Shown here: positions 1 through 7,846 of the stretch, one piece after another
Layout: every line of letters starts with the position of its first letter
Position numbering within the stretch: the first letter of the stretch is position 1
Origin: Lactobacillus sp. ESL0684
GTDB lineage: Bacteria; Bacillota; Bacilli; Lactobacillales; Lactobacillaceae
DNA length: 64,000 bases
Direction: 5' to 3'
Assembly (NCBI RefSeq): GCF_029392675.1
Contig: NZ_CP113941.1
Coordinates: 1,531,001-1,595,000 of the forward strand
Made by a program: the position numbers and the translations under genes
Notes under the pieces: generated by a model
Seen by the model: only the letters and a program-made list of their open reading frames with translations
Database searches by the model: none
Told to the model about the DNA's origin: nothing

Positions 1-1
1 T

Positions 2-310
2 GTTGGTTTAGACTTACGTCATTACCAGTCGGGCGAAATGGAATTGACTGATCATATTAGTAAACGTGGCAATCCCATTGGTCGTAAGATTCTCTACCGT
101 ACGATTGGACAAATGGATTCAGTAAGATATTCTGAGCCTTGTCACATTGCCGATTATTACGAAAAGAAAAAACGATCTTCTCAAAGTAGAAACTTCAAGA
201 AGATCGCCATCGCAGCAGTCCACAAACTAACACGGACTGTCTACTATTTGATTGTGCATGATCAATTATATGATTATAGCGTAGTCAAAAATAAACAGGG
301 CTTTAACTAA
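2..310 (+). CDS. IS110-family transposase, C-terminal part (cut by window edge)
   Basis: The reading frame is open from base 2 and ends at 310, so only the last 102 residues are visible. The start (VGLDLRHYQSGE), followed by HISKRGNPIGRKILYRTIGQM, resembles the C-terminal transposase_20 region of IS110/IS116/IS902 elements, which mobilise DNA with a DEDD-type N-terminal domain that lies outside the window. A basic stretch (KKKRSS) and a final YSVVKNKQ tail follow. Whether the element is complete cannot be judged. IS110 elements usually lack terminal inverted repeats, so no right end is assigned. A hairpin at 339-373 follows the gene. Family assignment is from recalled motif similarity. Confidence 0.75.
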   Translation, partial: VGLDLRHYQSGEMELTDHISKRGNPIGRKILYRTIGQMDSVRYSEPCHIADYYEKKKRSSQSRNFKKIAIAAVHKLTRTVYYLIVHDQLYDYSVVKNKQGFN

Positions 311-338
311 AACCAATTGATCATAAGATTACTATAAC

Positions 339-373
339 AGCTTAGTTCAAAAATGCAATTGGACTAAGCTTAT
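339..373 (+). terminator. Hairpin downstream of the IS110-type gene
   Basis: An AGCTTAGT stem pairs with ACTAAGCT around a loop of about 14 bases, followed by TTATTTGGG. It lies 29 bases after the transposase stop. The T-run is short, so termination is plausible but not certain. The bases up to 480 hold no gene that I can see. Confidence 0.4.
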
Positions 374-480
374 TTGGGTTACAACATATTATCTAAGTTT
401 AATCTACTTAAAGATAATTCTAATGACGGACTACAAGAATTATGATTTAATACCTTGATATACTTGACTTTGAGTAGAAA

Positions 481-607
481 AAGTAATCATTTTGGCTCGG
501 GCTGAGTTAATGATTACTTCGTAGTCTTATTACTTTGCCACCACTCTAGCAGTGGTTTCTGTAAGGAGTTCTATTTCCAGTAGAACTCCTTTTCTTTTAT
601 TATTGTA
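481..607 (-). other. Orphan half of a toxin/antisense module (terminator plus opposing promoter, no toxin)
   Basis: The arms AAGTAATCATT and AATGATTACTT (481-519) form a bidirectional terminator-like hairpin. Next come a CCACCACT...AGTGG element, an AAGGAGTTCTA...TAGAACTCCTT hairpin (572-594), and on the minus strand an extended -10 (TGC TACAAT, plus-strand bases 602-607). This is the same order of parts, and nearly the same 5' hairpin, as the complete module at 677-1016, but no small peptide frame is seen on the left. It looks like a remnant that kept only the antisense half. A transcript would run right to left from about 595 to 481. Confidence 0.5.
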
Positions 608-676
608 GCACATTATTTCAATGATTTAAATTACTATTCTTCCAAAAATAACCTTTTTAACTTATTCATCTTTCGT

Positions 677-682
677 TATAAT
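677..682 (+). promoter_or_regulatory. -10 element of module 0 toxin transcript
   Basis: TATAAT at 677-682, with no convincing -35. Downstream come the GGCGGTAGC motif at 704-712, a leader ribosome-binding site (AAAGGAAGTGGTGCTT) and a leader ATG at 740, all ahead of the toxin-like frame. Confidence 0.5.
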
Positions 683-788
683 AGTTATTACAGAAACAGC
701 TAAGGCGGTAGCTATTTTCCTTTAAAGGAAGTGGTGCTTATGGTGGTTAAACACCTAACACAAATTCTATTGAAAGGAGGTAGCCATA

Positions 789-893
789 GTGTCTGTTGCA
801 GACGCTATTCAATTGATGCTTTCTTTTGGCACTTTTATTGTTGCCTTGATCGCATTAATTGTTGAACTGATTAAAAATCAGTCAAAAAAATAA
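789..893 (+). CDS. Putative holin-like toxin peptide (module 0)
   Basis: A 34-residue peptide starting at GTG behind a strong AAAGGAGG site: MSVADAIQLMLSF, a hydrophobic helix, then ELIKNQSKK. A short N-terminus beginning SVADA, one transmembrane segment and a basic tail match the putative holin-like toxin family (Hol_Tox) found in type I toxin-antitoxin loci of Firmicutes; such peptides insert in the membrane. A leader ATG at 740 opens an out-of-frame ORF (about 41 codons) that runs across the toxin start, suggesting translational coupling. The stop overlaps a bidirectional terminator (892-924), and an opposing promoter lies at 1011-1016. Toxicity is inferred. Confidence 0.7.
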   Translation: MSVADAIQLMLSFGTFIVALIALIVELIKNQSKK

Positions 894-1004
894 ATCGCCT
901 TAGCTCTAGTACAGCTAGCGATTTATCAAATCGTAATTAAGTTTTATCTACCGCTTTATGTGGTTTCTGTAAGGAGTTCTACTTGCAATAGAGCTCCTTT
1001 TCTT
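892..1004 (-). ncRNA. Putative antisense RNA of module 0
   Basis: On the minus strand an extended -10 (TGC TATAAT, plus-strand 1011-1016) is followed by a 5' hairpin (GGAGCTC...GAGTTCC type, 972-998), the AGCGGTAGA motif, and the shared hairpin 892-924 (AAATCGC...GCGATTT), which would terminate both transcripts. The RNA would overlap the 3' end of the toxin message. Transcription is inferred from these signals. Confidence 0.5.
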
Positions 1005-1139
1005 TTTGCTATTATAGCACATTTTGTTTCAGGGTAAAATACACCAGCACCACAACTACAATATTTCTTATTCCAAATAGAATCTAAGCCCTATTATAAA
1101 AAAGCCTATAACTTGTTGCTAACTGTGATTTTAAAGCGC

Positions 1140-1145
1140 TATAAT
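1140..1145 (+). promoter_or_regulatory. -10 box upstream of first glycosyltransferase copy
   Basis: TATAAT within the string AAGCGCTATAATTAAATAAG. The bases from about 1115 to the start codon are almost identical to those ahead of the second copy (TATAAT at 5446-5451), so promoter, leader and ribosome-binding site were duplicated with the gene. A TTGCTA lies 18 bases upstream as a possible -35. Confidence 0.5.
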
Positions 1146-1174
1146 TAAATAAGATTTAACTAAGGAGCTTAATA

Positions 1175-1900
1175 ATGACTAAAAATGTGGTAATAGCGCA
1201 ATTCCTCACTAACATGTATGACACTCAGCGTGGGCAAACATTACAAAATGTTGACGTCACTGACATAACTAAAGATTTATATGAATCTGTGGCTAGGTTC
1301 GATACAGAATTACATACGATTATCAATTTTGAAAATCCGACAACTCCGCCACCACTGGAAAAATTAATAACTGTTGAACCATTCAAGCATTACTTAAATA
1401 ACAAATTATATTTTTTACGCTGGGAAGTTACCTTCGATTATTTATTAAAGCATCCTGAAATTGATAAAGCAGCGCTTGTTGATGCCGGCGATGTGGAAAT
1501 GATGAACTATCCTTTTAATGATGTTAACGAAGGAATCATTTATGTCGGCGATGAATATAACGATCTTACTGATGGAATCATTACCTGCGATAATAAACCC
1601 TATTATTTAAATAATTTCATTCAGAAAAATCGAAGCTTACAATTATTAAATACTGGCGTCATGATCGGTACCAGAAAAACCCTGTTAGAGTTCTTGGCAA
1701 TTTTAATTAAGTTAATCGTTGAAGATGCCAGAGATGAAAAATTTTATCCAGATCAAGATAACTTAGGTAGCCTTGAAATGGCGCTTACTAATTATGTGCT
1801 ATACAACTTCTTTTCTGATCGAATCCAACACGGTCGCAAAATTACTAACCAATTTGAATTTGATGACCGCGATAGTCAAGCCTGGTTCAAGCATAAATAG
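1175..1900 (+). CDS. Putative glycosyltransferase of the SRRP locus, copy 1
   Basis: A 241-residue cytosolic-looking protein without signal peptide or membrane helix. Features resembling GT-A glycosyltransferases are a hydrophobic strand ending in VDAGDV (residues 102-107, DxxD-like metal/nucleotide site) and LLNTGVMIGTRKTLLEFL from about 156, typical of the region binding the acceptor or sugar. It ends in W-F-K-H-K. Two more full-length copies lie at 5481 and 7847. Beside an accessory Sec/GtfA-GtfB cluster, an involvement in extending the glycan on the serine-rich repeat protein is likely. Unlike the other copies it has no downstream partner gene; a terminator follows 36 bases on. The AAGGAG site fixes the start. 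Sugar and CAZy family are unknown. Confidence 0.6.
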   Translation: MTKNVVIAQFLTNMYDTQRGQTLQNVDVTDITKDLYESVARFDTELHTIINFENPTTPPPLEKLITVEPFKHYLNNKLYFLRWEVTFDYLLKHPEIDKAALVDAGDVEMMNYPFNDVNEGIIYVGDEYNDLTDGIITCDNKPYYLNNFIQKNRSLQLLNTGVMIGTRKTLLEFLAILIKLIVEDARDEKFYPDQDNLGSLEMALTNYVLYNFFSDRIQHGRKITNQFEFDDRDSQAWFKHK

Positions 1901-1935
1901 TAATCAAACTTTATCCTAAATAAATTTTAGATAAC

Positions 1936-1968
1936 CAAAAAAGCCCCGAAATAAATCGGAGCTTTTTA
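1936..1968. terminator. Convergent terminator between glycosyltransferase copy 1 and LRR protein gene
   Basis: Stem AAAGCCCCGA/TCGGAGCTTT with A-run on the left and T-run on the right, so it can act on both strands. The same hairpin recurs at 38672-38703 as part of a duplicated segment. Confidence 0.75.
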
Positions 1969-1986
1969 TACTTATCCATCGGATAA

Positions 1987-4900
1987 CTAGGCAACGTTAA
2001 TCCTGATTAAGTGGATTAAGGTTGAGCCGTCCTTAAAGGTCAGCTGGACAGCGGCGGTCGTATCGCCAGGCACGCTGGTATCAGGAGCAGTTGCCCAGTT
2101 AATCTTGGCAATTGTCTCGGTATTGGCTAGGAAGCTGCTCGGATCGGCGAATGCTGCTGGTTCTGTCGTGGAATTCAGTGGCACGTTGATTGTCTGTGTT
2201 TGCTGGAATTGCCATTGCAGACTCTGCGGCTTAACGAGCACTGGCATTGCGACAGCTTGGGCAGTTCCGTCTTGATAATGCACGATCAGGTAGGCAAGTT
2301 GACTGCCAGCTCCAGTAAGTTCGAGATCGCTAGTGCCTTGCGCATCGCCTGACCAAGTATAGCCAGTGATAGCTTGCTTGTCGGATTCACTAAGGTCAAG
2401 ATAAGCAGCAGCGGTCGGATCATTCTGCGTGTGATCAATCGTTGTTTGGCTTAAATCAAAGGTCTTTTGTTGGTCAACTTGAGCATTAAGTGCCGTTACT
2501 TGTAAGTTAACTGTCATGGTTTGCGTTGATTCATCCTTAAATTTAATTACTAGCTCGGCTTGTTGCTGACCGCGACTTGCTAGGGCTTGGTTAAAGGCCG
2601 CTGGATCAGCCCAAGTTAGACTGGCAATTGCACTTAAATCGCCAGCTAAGAAATTGCCCCACTGGGTCTGATCAGTTACTTGCGGTAAACTCGCGGTGGC
2701 ACCGTTATTGACATTGATCACATGAGCAGTTAACGGCGCAGTCTGTGTATATTGATTAATAGTTGCTTGGCTCTTAATAGTTACTGTCACAGGAACTGCT
2801 TGTTCAGTGCCGTCTTGGTAATGCACCATCAAGTAGACCGTTTTAGTAGCGCCAGTCTTACCATAGTTGACCTCAACTGCGGTATCTTGATCGGATTCAT
2901 CAGACCAAGTGTAATATTCTACAGGATATTGGTCAATTTGACTAAGGTCAAGGTAGTCTGCCCCATTAGCAACGTGGTCAGTCGCCGAAATTGGTGTGAG
3001 GCTGGAGTTAAAGACTACGTTGACGTCATCTTTCAGCGTTGCGCCAACCACGTTAACCTTAATCTTGAAAGCCTGCGACTTTTTCCCATTCTTAAAGACC
3101 GCACGTACAGTACCTTGGTCGTACAAGTCGAAATTACTGTTGCTGACAGAGAGATAGTCAGTTGACGGCTCCCCGTTATTGACCCACTCCAAGTGATCGA
3201 TGACAGCACTGGCATTAACACTGGTGTCGTCAGTCGTTACGGATACCAATTGGTTAATCACGTCAGGATCGTAAAACTCGGGCTGCTTAGCAATTGTCAC
3301 ATCACCGACATCAGCGGCGTGCAATTGTAATACACCATCGGTTGCTGCAGTTACTTGATAATTGGCACTCGGATTAGCAATTGTTAAAGACACCGGAATT
3401 TGCGTTGTGGTGCCATCACCAAAAGTAACTGTTGCTGTGGCGTTAGCTGTGCCCGTAGTCGCAGTTAAGTGCCCTGTCTTGTCAATGCCATTACCACTCC
3501 AAGTAACGTCGGTCACAACGTTGTGATCATTATTGATCAGATCATAGGCTTGCTTTAAATCCGATACCGTTTTAATTGAGCCATCTGCTTGATCAGTGAA
3601 TTGCAAGTATTGATCGCTAGTAGCAGCCAAATCTTGCCCAGTAGTTGCCACTAGTTTGCCAGGCTTGGCACTAGCAAGGTAACGCTCGTTATCATGCGCG
3701 CCTACCATGACATAGGTTTCGGCAGGTGGATTAGCAGAAGCGTATAATCCTTGTAGCTCCTCAAGCGTATACTTTTTACCAACTGGATGATCGACAGTAC
3801 CACCATGAGCCGCATCAACAGCTTGGATATTAATTCCATTGTAATCAAAATAAGCATTTTTATCAAAATGTTGTGCTGGTAATGTAAATACAAATTTATA
3901 TTTAGAACCGAGTCCAGAAAACATATAGCTAAAATGTTGTACCTTACTTGTATCAAAATTACTTAAGTCTAGGTTTGTTAAACTGTGCATGTCACGAAAC
4001 ATGCCAGACATATCAGTTGCTTGACTGGTATCAAAATTACGCAAATCTAGTGTTATAAAACTATCTCCTTCAAACATGTACGACATATCGGTTACTTGAC
4101 TCGTGTTAAAGTTACTTAAATCTAAATTAGTCAAATTTGAATCAGCACCAAACATCCGCGTCATATTCGTTACTCTACTGGTATCAAAGTTGCTTAAATC
4201 TAAACTGGTTAAATTGGTAGCATCATAAAACATTAGTGACATATCAGTTACCTGACTTGTGTTAAAACTACTTAAATCTACGTTAGTTAGACTGTTAGTA
4301 CTAGAAAACATAGCTAACATATTAGTCACCCGACTAGTATCAAAGCTGCTTAAATCTAGATTGGTTAGTTTACTATCAATATAAAACATTCCATACATAC
4401 TAGTTACTTGACTCGTGTCCACTTGGTTTAATCCACTAATATCTTCTAACTGACTTAAACCATAAATGGGAGCAGAAAACATACCATTGCTGTTTTCTGG
4501 AAGAACAATTGGATCATCAATCATAATATGAGTGATATTATTATACAAATTACTATCTAAGCCAGTTACTAAACTGTTAGCAAGTTGATTACCATCTGCA
4601 CCAGCCTTAACATGCAAGGTTTTGGAACTAGGGTCCCACAGAATATCACAATCGCCATTTTTACCGAGATTTTCTAATTGTACTGGTTCAGTTGGTTGCT
4701 CATCATCGGTCGTTGACGTTGTTACATCAGTGCTAGTAGGTGTAGTATCTTCAGAAGCATTAGTTATCGATTCTGACGTTTCTTCAGAATTTTCTGGAGC
4801 TTGCGGTTTAGTTGCTGTGTCATCATCTGCAGCAGCAGTCACCTGAGTTGTTTCAGCTGGAGTACTAGTCTCTGAATCAGACATCAAAAACTTTTTCAAT

Positions 4901-5118
4901 CCAGAATAGGTATTGAGGCCTGCAGTCTGACTAGTATCATCTGCTGCTTGTACGTCATCATTGGTAGCAGCGCTAGCAGTCTGGCTATTAACACCCAAGA
5001 AGGTTAAGCCTAATAGTACTGAAGCTGTTCCAATTGATAGCTTTCGAATTGAAAAGCGTTGCTTTTCAGCCCGTATCTGAAGAGAGTTCATTCGCTCTCT
5101 TTGCTTTTTACTCAACAT
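1987..5118 (-). CDS. YSIRK-type BspA-like leucine-rich repeat surface protein
   Basis: 1043 residues. Residues 1-51 are a YSIRK/GxxxS-type signal peptide (FSIRKLSIGTASVLLGLTFLG, cleavage after TASA). A Thr/Ser/Glu-rich linker follows to about 150. Next, around 200-410, come BspA-type (DUF285) repeats of about 25 residues with the core LDLSNFDTSQVTDMSYMF. The remainder (about 480-1043) is made of Ig/beta-type repeats with phrases such as YLIVHYQDGTAQAVAMPV and LTFKDGST. The protein stops at IRINVA with no LPXTG motif or C-terminal hydrophobic anchor, so attachment is unexplained. An AAGGAG site precedes the ATG. Its last 200 codons plus terminator are duplicated at 38672-39325. Likely an adhesin. 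Confidence 0.85.
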   Translation of the reverse strand: MLSKKQRERMNSLQIRAEKQRFSIRKLSIGTASVLLGLTFLGVNSQTASAATNDDVQAADDTSQTAGLNTYSGLKKFLMSDSETSTPAETTQVTAAADDDTATKPQAPENSEETSESITNASEDTTPTSTDVTTSTTDDEQPTEPVQLENLGKNGDCDILWDPSSKTLHVKAGADGNQLANSLVTGLDSNLYNNITHIMIDDPIVLPENSNGMFSAPIYGLSQLEDISGLNQVDTSQVTSMYGMFYIDSKLTNLDLSSFDTSRVTNMLAMFSSTNSLTNVDLSSFNTSQVTDMSLMFYDATNLTSLDLSNFDTSRVTNMTRMFGADSNLTNLDLSNFNTSQVTDMSYMFEGDSFITLDLRNFDTSQATDMSGMFRDMHSLTNLDLSNFDTSKVQHFSYMFSGLGSKYKFVFTLPAQHFDKNAYFDYNGINIQAVDAAHGGTVDHPVGKKYTLEELQGLYASANPPAETYVMVGAHDNERYLASAKPGKLVATTGQDLAATSDQYLQFTDQADGSIKTVSDLKQAYDLINNDHNVVTDVTWSGNGIDKTGHLTATTGTANATATVTFGDGTTTQIPVSLTIANPSANYQVTAATDGVLQLHAADVGDVTIAKQPEFYDPDVINQLVSVTTDDTSVNASAVIDHLEWVNNGEPSTDYLSVSNSNFDLYDQGTVRAVFKNGKKSQAFKIKVNVVGATLKDDVNVVFNSSLTPISATDHVANGADYLDLSQIDQYPVEYYTWSDESDQDTAVEVNYGKTGATKTVYLMVHYQDGTEQAVPVTVTIKSQATINQYTQTAPLTAHVINVNNGATASLPQVTDQTQWGNFLAGDLSAIASLTWADPAAFNQALASRGQQQAELVIKFKDESTQTMTVNLQVTALNAQVDQQKTFDLSQTTIDHTQNDPTAAAYLDLSESDKQAITGYTWSGDAQGTSDLELTGAGSQLAYLIVHYQDGTAQAVAMPVLVKPQSLQWQFQQTQTINVPLNSTTEPAAFADPSSFLANTETIAKINWATAPDTSVPGDTTAAVQLTFKDGSTLIHLIRINVA

Positions 5119-5480
5119 AATTTCTCCTTATAATTATTAATTTTATTTCCAACTATGAAACCGGTTTCTAAATAGGATAAAATAATTATAATACAAATTA
5201 TATAAAAAACATATGTTATTTATATACTAATTCGAAATCTATCTATACCATCTGAAAGCTTCTCTTGTTTAAATATCAGTTTAATACTTGATTAACAATA
5301 ATCTCACCTCATCACACCACAGAAAAGTCTTAGCTTTCAGCTTCACAATCAACTAATTCAAACTCAAAAAAGCCTAAATTATCATTTAAGAAAATATTAT
5401 CTTTAAAATGCTAATACAGTATTGCTAATTGCTATTTTAAAGCGCTATAATTAAATAAGATTTAACTAAGGAGCTTAACA
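5119..5480. other. AT-rich divergent intergenic region
   Basis: No gene seen. On the minus side it holds the LRR-gene leader: a TATAAT around 5190 and a symmetric operator-like site at 5156-5169. On the plus side it holds the duplicated promoter of glycosyltransferase copy 2 (TATAAT 5446-5451, TTGCTA upstream). Confidence 0.5.
5156..5169. promoter_or_regulatory. cre-like / LacI-family operator upstream of the LRR protein gene
   Basis: TGAAACCGGTTTCT contains the perfect 12-bp palindrome GAAACCGGTTTC. It matches the catabolite-responsive element consensus TGWNANCGNTNWCA at all but the last fixed base. It lies in the 5' leader, downstream of a TATAAT on the minus strand, where a bound CcpA-type or other LacI-family repressor would block transcription. 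Sugar control is inferred. Confidence 0.5.
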
Positions 5481-6206
5481 ATGACTAAAAATGTGGTAAT
5501 AGCGCAATTTTTTGCCAACATGTATGACACTCAACGTCAGCAAACTTTGCAAAATATCGACATCACTGACATAACTAAAGATTTATATGAATCTGTGGCT
5601 AGATTTGATACAGAATTACATACGATTATCAACTTTGAAAATCCGACCACCCCTCCACCACTGGAAAAATTAATAACTATCGAGCCATTCAAGTATTATT
5701 TAAATAACAAATTATATTTTTTACGCTGGGAAGTTACCTTCGATTATCTATTAAAGCATCCTGAAATTGATAAAGCAGCGCTTGTTGATGCCGGCGATGT
5801 GGAAATGATGAACTATCCTTTTAATGATGTTAAAGAAGGGATCATCTATGTTGGCGATGAATATATTGACCTTACTGGTGGCATCATTACTGGCGATAAT
5901 AAACCTAAATATCTAGCGGATTTTGTTAAGAAAAATCGACACTTACAATTATTAAATACTGGCGTCATGGTCGGCACCAGAAAAACCCTGTTAGAGTTCT
6001 TGGCAATTCTAATCAAGTTAATCGTTGAAGATGCTAGAAATGAAAAATTCTATCCAGATCAAGACCATTTAGGTAATTATGAAATGGCGATTACCTGCTA
6101 CGTTTTATACAAATTCTTTTCAGGACGTATCTGTCATGGTCGAAAGGTCAACACTCGTTACAAGTACAGTGAACGTAATACTACTTCCTGGTTTAAGCAC
6201 AAATAA
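5481..6206 (+). CDS. Putative glycosyltransferase of the SRRP locus, copy 2
   Basis: 241 residues, very close to copy 1 at 1175, with long blocks identical even at DNA level. It keeps the LVDAGDVEMMNYPF motif (about residues 101-114) and LLNTGVMVGTRKTLLEF. Differences cluster in the stretches after VGDEY and in the C-terminal 30 residues, where acceptor specificity could vary. It has the same duplicated promoter and AAGGAG site as copy 1. The stop is followed after 12 bases by its partner gene at 6219, which has its own AAGGAG, so the two form an operon. No family is assigned beyond a GT-A-like reading. Confidence 0.6.
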   Translation: MTKNVVIAQFFANMYDTQRQQTLQNIDITDITKDLYESVARFDTELHTIINFENPTTPPPLEKLITIEPFKYYLNNKLYFLRWEVTFDYLLKHPEIDKAALVDAGDVEMMNYPFNDVKEGIIYVGDEYIDLTGGIITGDNKPKYLADFVKKNRHLQLLNTGVMVGTRKTLLEFLAILIKLIVEDARNEKFYPDQDHLGNYEMAITCYVLYKFFSGRICHGRKVNTRYKYSERNTTSWFKHK

Positions 6207-6218
6207 AAGGAGTTAATA

Positions 6219-7004
6219 ATGAACGAACAAGAATTTTTGAATCGCTTCAAGAATAAAATCTTTTCTTATCAAGTTAAAGCAGATGTTGGTAATTGGATGT
6301 CGGTTCAATTAGCACCTAGAGGAGATTTAGCAATTATTTTTGCTAGTGATCACACCCTAAAATTCCCATCACATGTTGGCTTCTATCCAACAGAACGGTG
6401 TTGGGAATTTGATGAGGCAAATCAACAGATTATTTTAAAAGACATCGACAATACTAAAATTCTCAGCCAGTACCAATTACCACAAACAGTTATAGATCAT
6501 CAATTTATTCTTACTAAAGTAAACGAACCGAAAAATCGCTATATCTGCTATGAGACGATCGACTTTGACCAGGAAGTCAACTTCCAGCCAGACGTCTTAG
6601 CTTGTCAACGATTAATTTTATTACCAGAACAAACTAGCTCTGATGAAGAACAGAAATTGCTTCAAGAATATACCATCAAGTATTGCTGCGAGGCTAAACA
6701 ATTAACTCCTCCAGACTCTGATCCATGGTCATTAATTGAAACAGCTTGGTCAGCCATTACTAATGACACGAATCTTAAAACGGTGTGTTTAATCCTTGCT
6801 GGTCAATCTGATTTAAGCCAGGAACTTCTAAATGACCAGTTAACTATTCAAAATCAACCTGAGCAAGCCACCTGGATTTCTGGACAAAGAGATCAAGTGA
6901 TTGTTGTTTTAGCTCAATTGTTAGTTAAGCACTATCATGAACAACTAGCCGAAGGCTCCCTGTCAACTCCATTAGCACTATTACCGACAATAGTGACTGA
7001 ATAA
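6219..7004 (+). CDS. Uncharacterised partner protein of glycosyltransferase copy 2
   Basis: 261 residues, family not recognised. No signal peptide or membrane helix, so probably cytosolic. The N-terminal half reads as a beta-rich domain (ADVGNWMSVQLAP, DHTLKFPSHVGFYPTERCWEFDE, RYICYETIDFD). The C-terminal half looks alpha/beta, with SLIETAWSAI and a final SQELL...LVKHYHEQL...LLPTIV. It is homologous along its length to the minus-strand protein at 7086-7835, which likewise follows a glycosyltransferase copy. The repeated pairing suggests a dedicated accessory, second transferase or carbohydrate-modifying protein of the glycosylation system. AAGGAG, 7 bases from ATG, fixes the start. Function unknown. 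Confidence 0.65.
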   Translation: MNEQEFLNRFKNKIFSYQVKADVGNWMSVQLAPRGDLAIIFASDHTLKFPSHVGFYPTERCWEFDEANQQIILKDIDNTKILSQYQLPQTVIDHQFILTKVNEPKNRYICYETIDFDQEVNFQPDVLACQRLILLPEQTSSDEEQKLLQEYTIKYCCEAKQLTPPDSDPWSLIETAWSAITNDTNLKTVCLILAGQSDLSQELLNDQLTIQNQPEQATWISGQRDQVIVVLAQLLVKHYHEQLAEGSLSTPLALLPTIVTE

Positions 7005-7016
7005 TTCATAGTAAAC

Positions 7017-7065
7017 AAAATATCCTAGCAATCGACTTAAAAGTTGCTTGCTAGGATATTTTTTA
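7017..7065. terminator. Convergent bidirectional terminator
   Basis: AAAATATCCTAGCAA pairs with TTGCTAGGATATTTTTT, between two converging operons that end at 7004 and 7086. Confidence 0.8.
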
Positions 7066-7085
7066 GTTAAAAATCGCTAATTTAC

Positions 7086-7835
7086 TCAATTCATAATTAC
7101 CTTTTTCAGTAATTCTGTTGGTGTTGCTGGCTCTGCTCCATTCAACAACTGCTGATTATGCATGATTAGCAATTGCGATAAGGCTGAGAGGACTTCTGCT
7201 CTATTTTCAGTTGCAGATCGCAAGCTCTTGGTATCGTCTTGAGAAAAAGCTTTACCATCTAGATTATTACCTCCCGAAAAGATGATATAAGCCACCTTCA
7301 GATCGCGTTGCTGAGCGATCTCTGACCATACTTGATCGATGAATTGCCAGTCATTATTACAATTAAGAAAACTTACTTCATAGCCAATCTTGGTAGCAAA
7401 ATCACTAATTAAGTCTTTTTCAGTTGCAGACTGGGACGTATTAACAAATAACCGCCGTTGCCGACTCAGAATACTCTGCGGCTGTACTGCTTTATTAAAA
7501 TCAAAGTTATTATGACAGATATATCTTTTCCGTTCATCAGCGACATTATTCAAGATAAGATAATTATCATCAAGCGACACGGCATAAGTTGCAATGATCT
7601 TAGTTCCTGCCTCATCCTTAAAAATTAGATGTTGCCTTTCTTGATCAAATTCCCAGGCTCGTTCTTCAGGATAAAAGGGAATGTTAGTTACAAAGTCTAA
7701 CGTATGATCAGGTCGAAGCACAATAATCAAAAACTTATTGGGATCGCCCATAGCAACATAAGCCCAGTTCCCCGCATCGGTTTTATGTTGAAAATCATAT
7801 TCTTTATTAAGCAGTTCACTTTCATTCATTTCCAC
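7086..7835 (-). CDS. Uncharacterised partner protein of glycosyltransferase copy 3
   Basis: 249 residues, family not recognised, homologous to the protein at 6219-7004. Shared blocks are DAGNWAYVAM, DHTLDF, PFYPEERAWEFD, YLILNNV, RYICHNNFDF, a W-x-x-I-D-Q-VWSEI segment and the PTELL end. No export signal. It follows glycosyltransferase copy 3 with a gap of 11 bases and would be the last gene of the accessory Sec operon. The given start is a GTG close behind AGGT; the ATG six bases further on (7829) aligns better with the homolog's MNE start and is equally possible. Divergence from the 6219 protein is much greater than between glycosyltransferase copies 1 and 2. Confidence 0.65.
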   Translation of the reverse strand: MEMNESELLNKEYDFQHKTDAGNWAYVAMGDPNKFLIIVLRPDHTLDFVTNIPFYPEERAWEFDQERQHLIFKDEAGTKIIATYAVSLDDNYLILNNVADERKRYICHNNFDFNKAVQPQSILSRQRRLFVNTSQSATEKDLISDFATKIGYEVSFLNCNNDWQFIDQVWSEIAQQRDLKVAYIIFSGGNNLDGKAFSQDDTKSLRSATENRAEVLSALSQLLIMHNQQLLNGAEPATPTELLKKVIMN

Positions 7836-7846
7836 TATTACCTACT

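Noticed and set aside
28-120. Complete IS element at the left edge
   Set aside because: Only the C-terminal third of the transposase is in the window and no element end can be defined.
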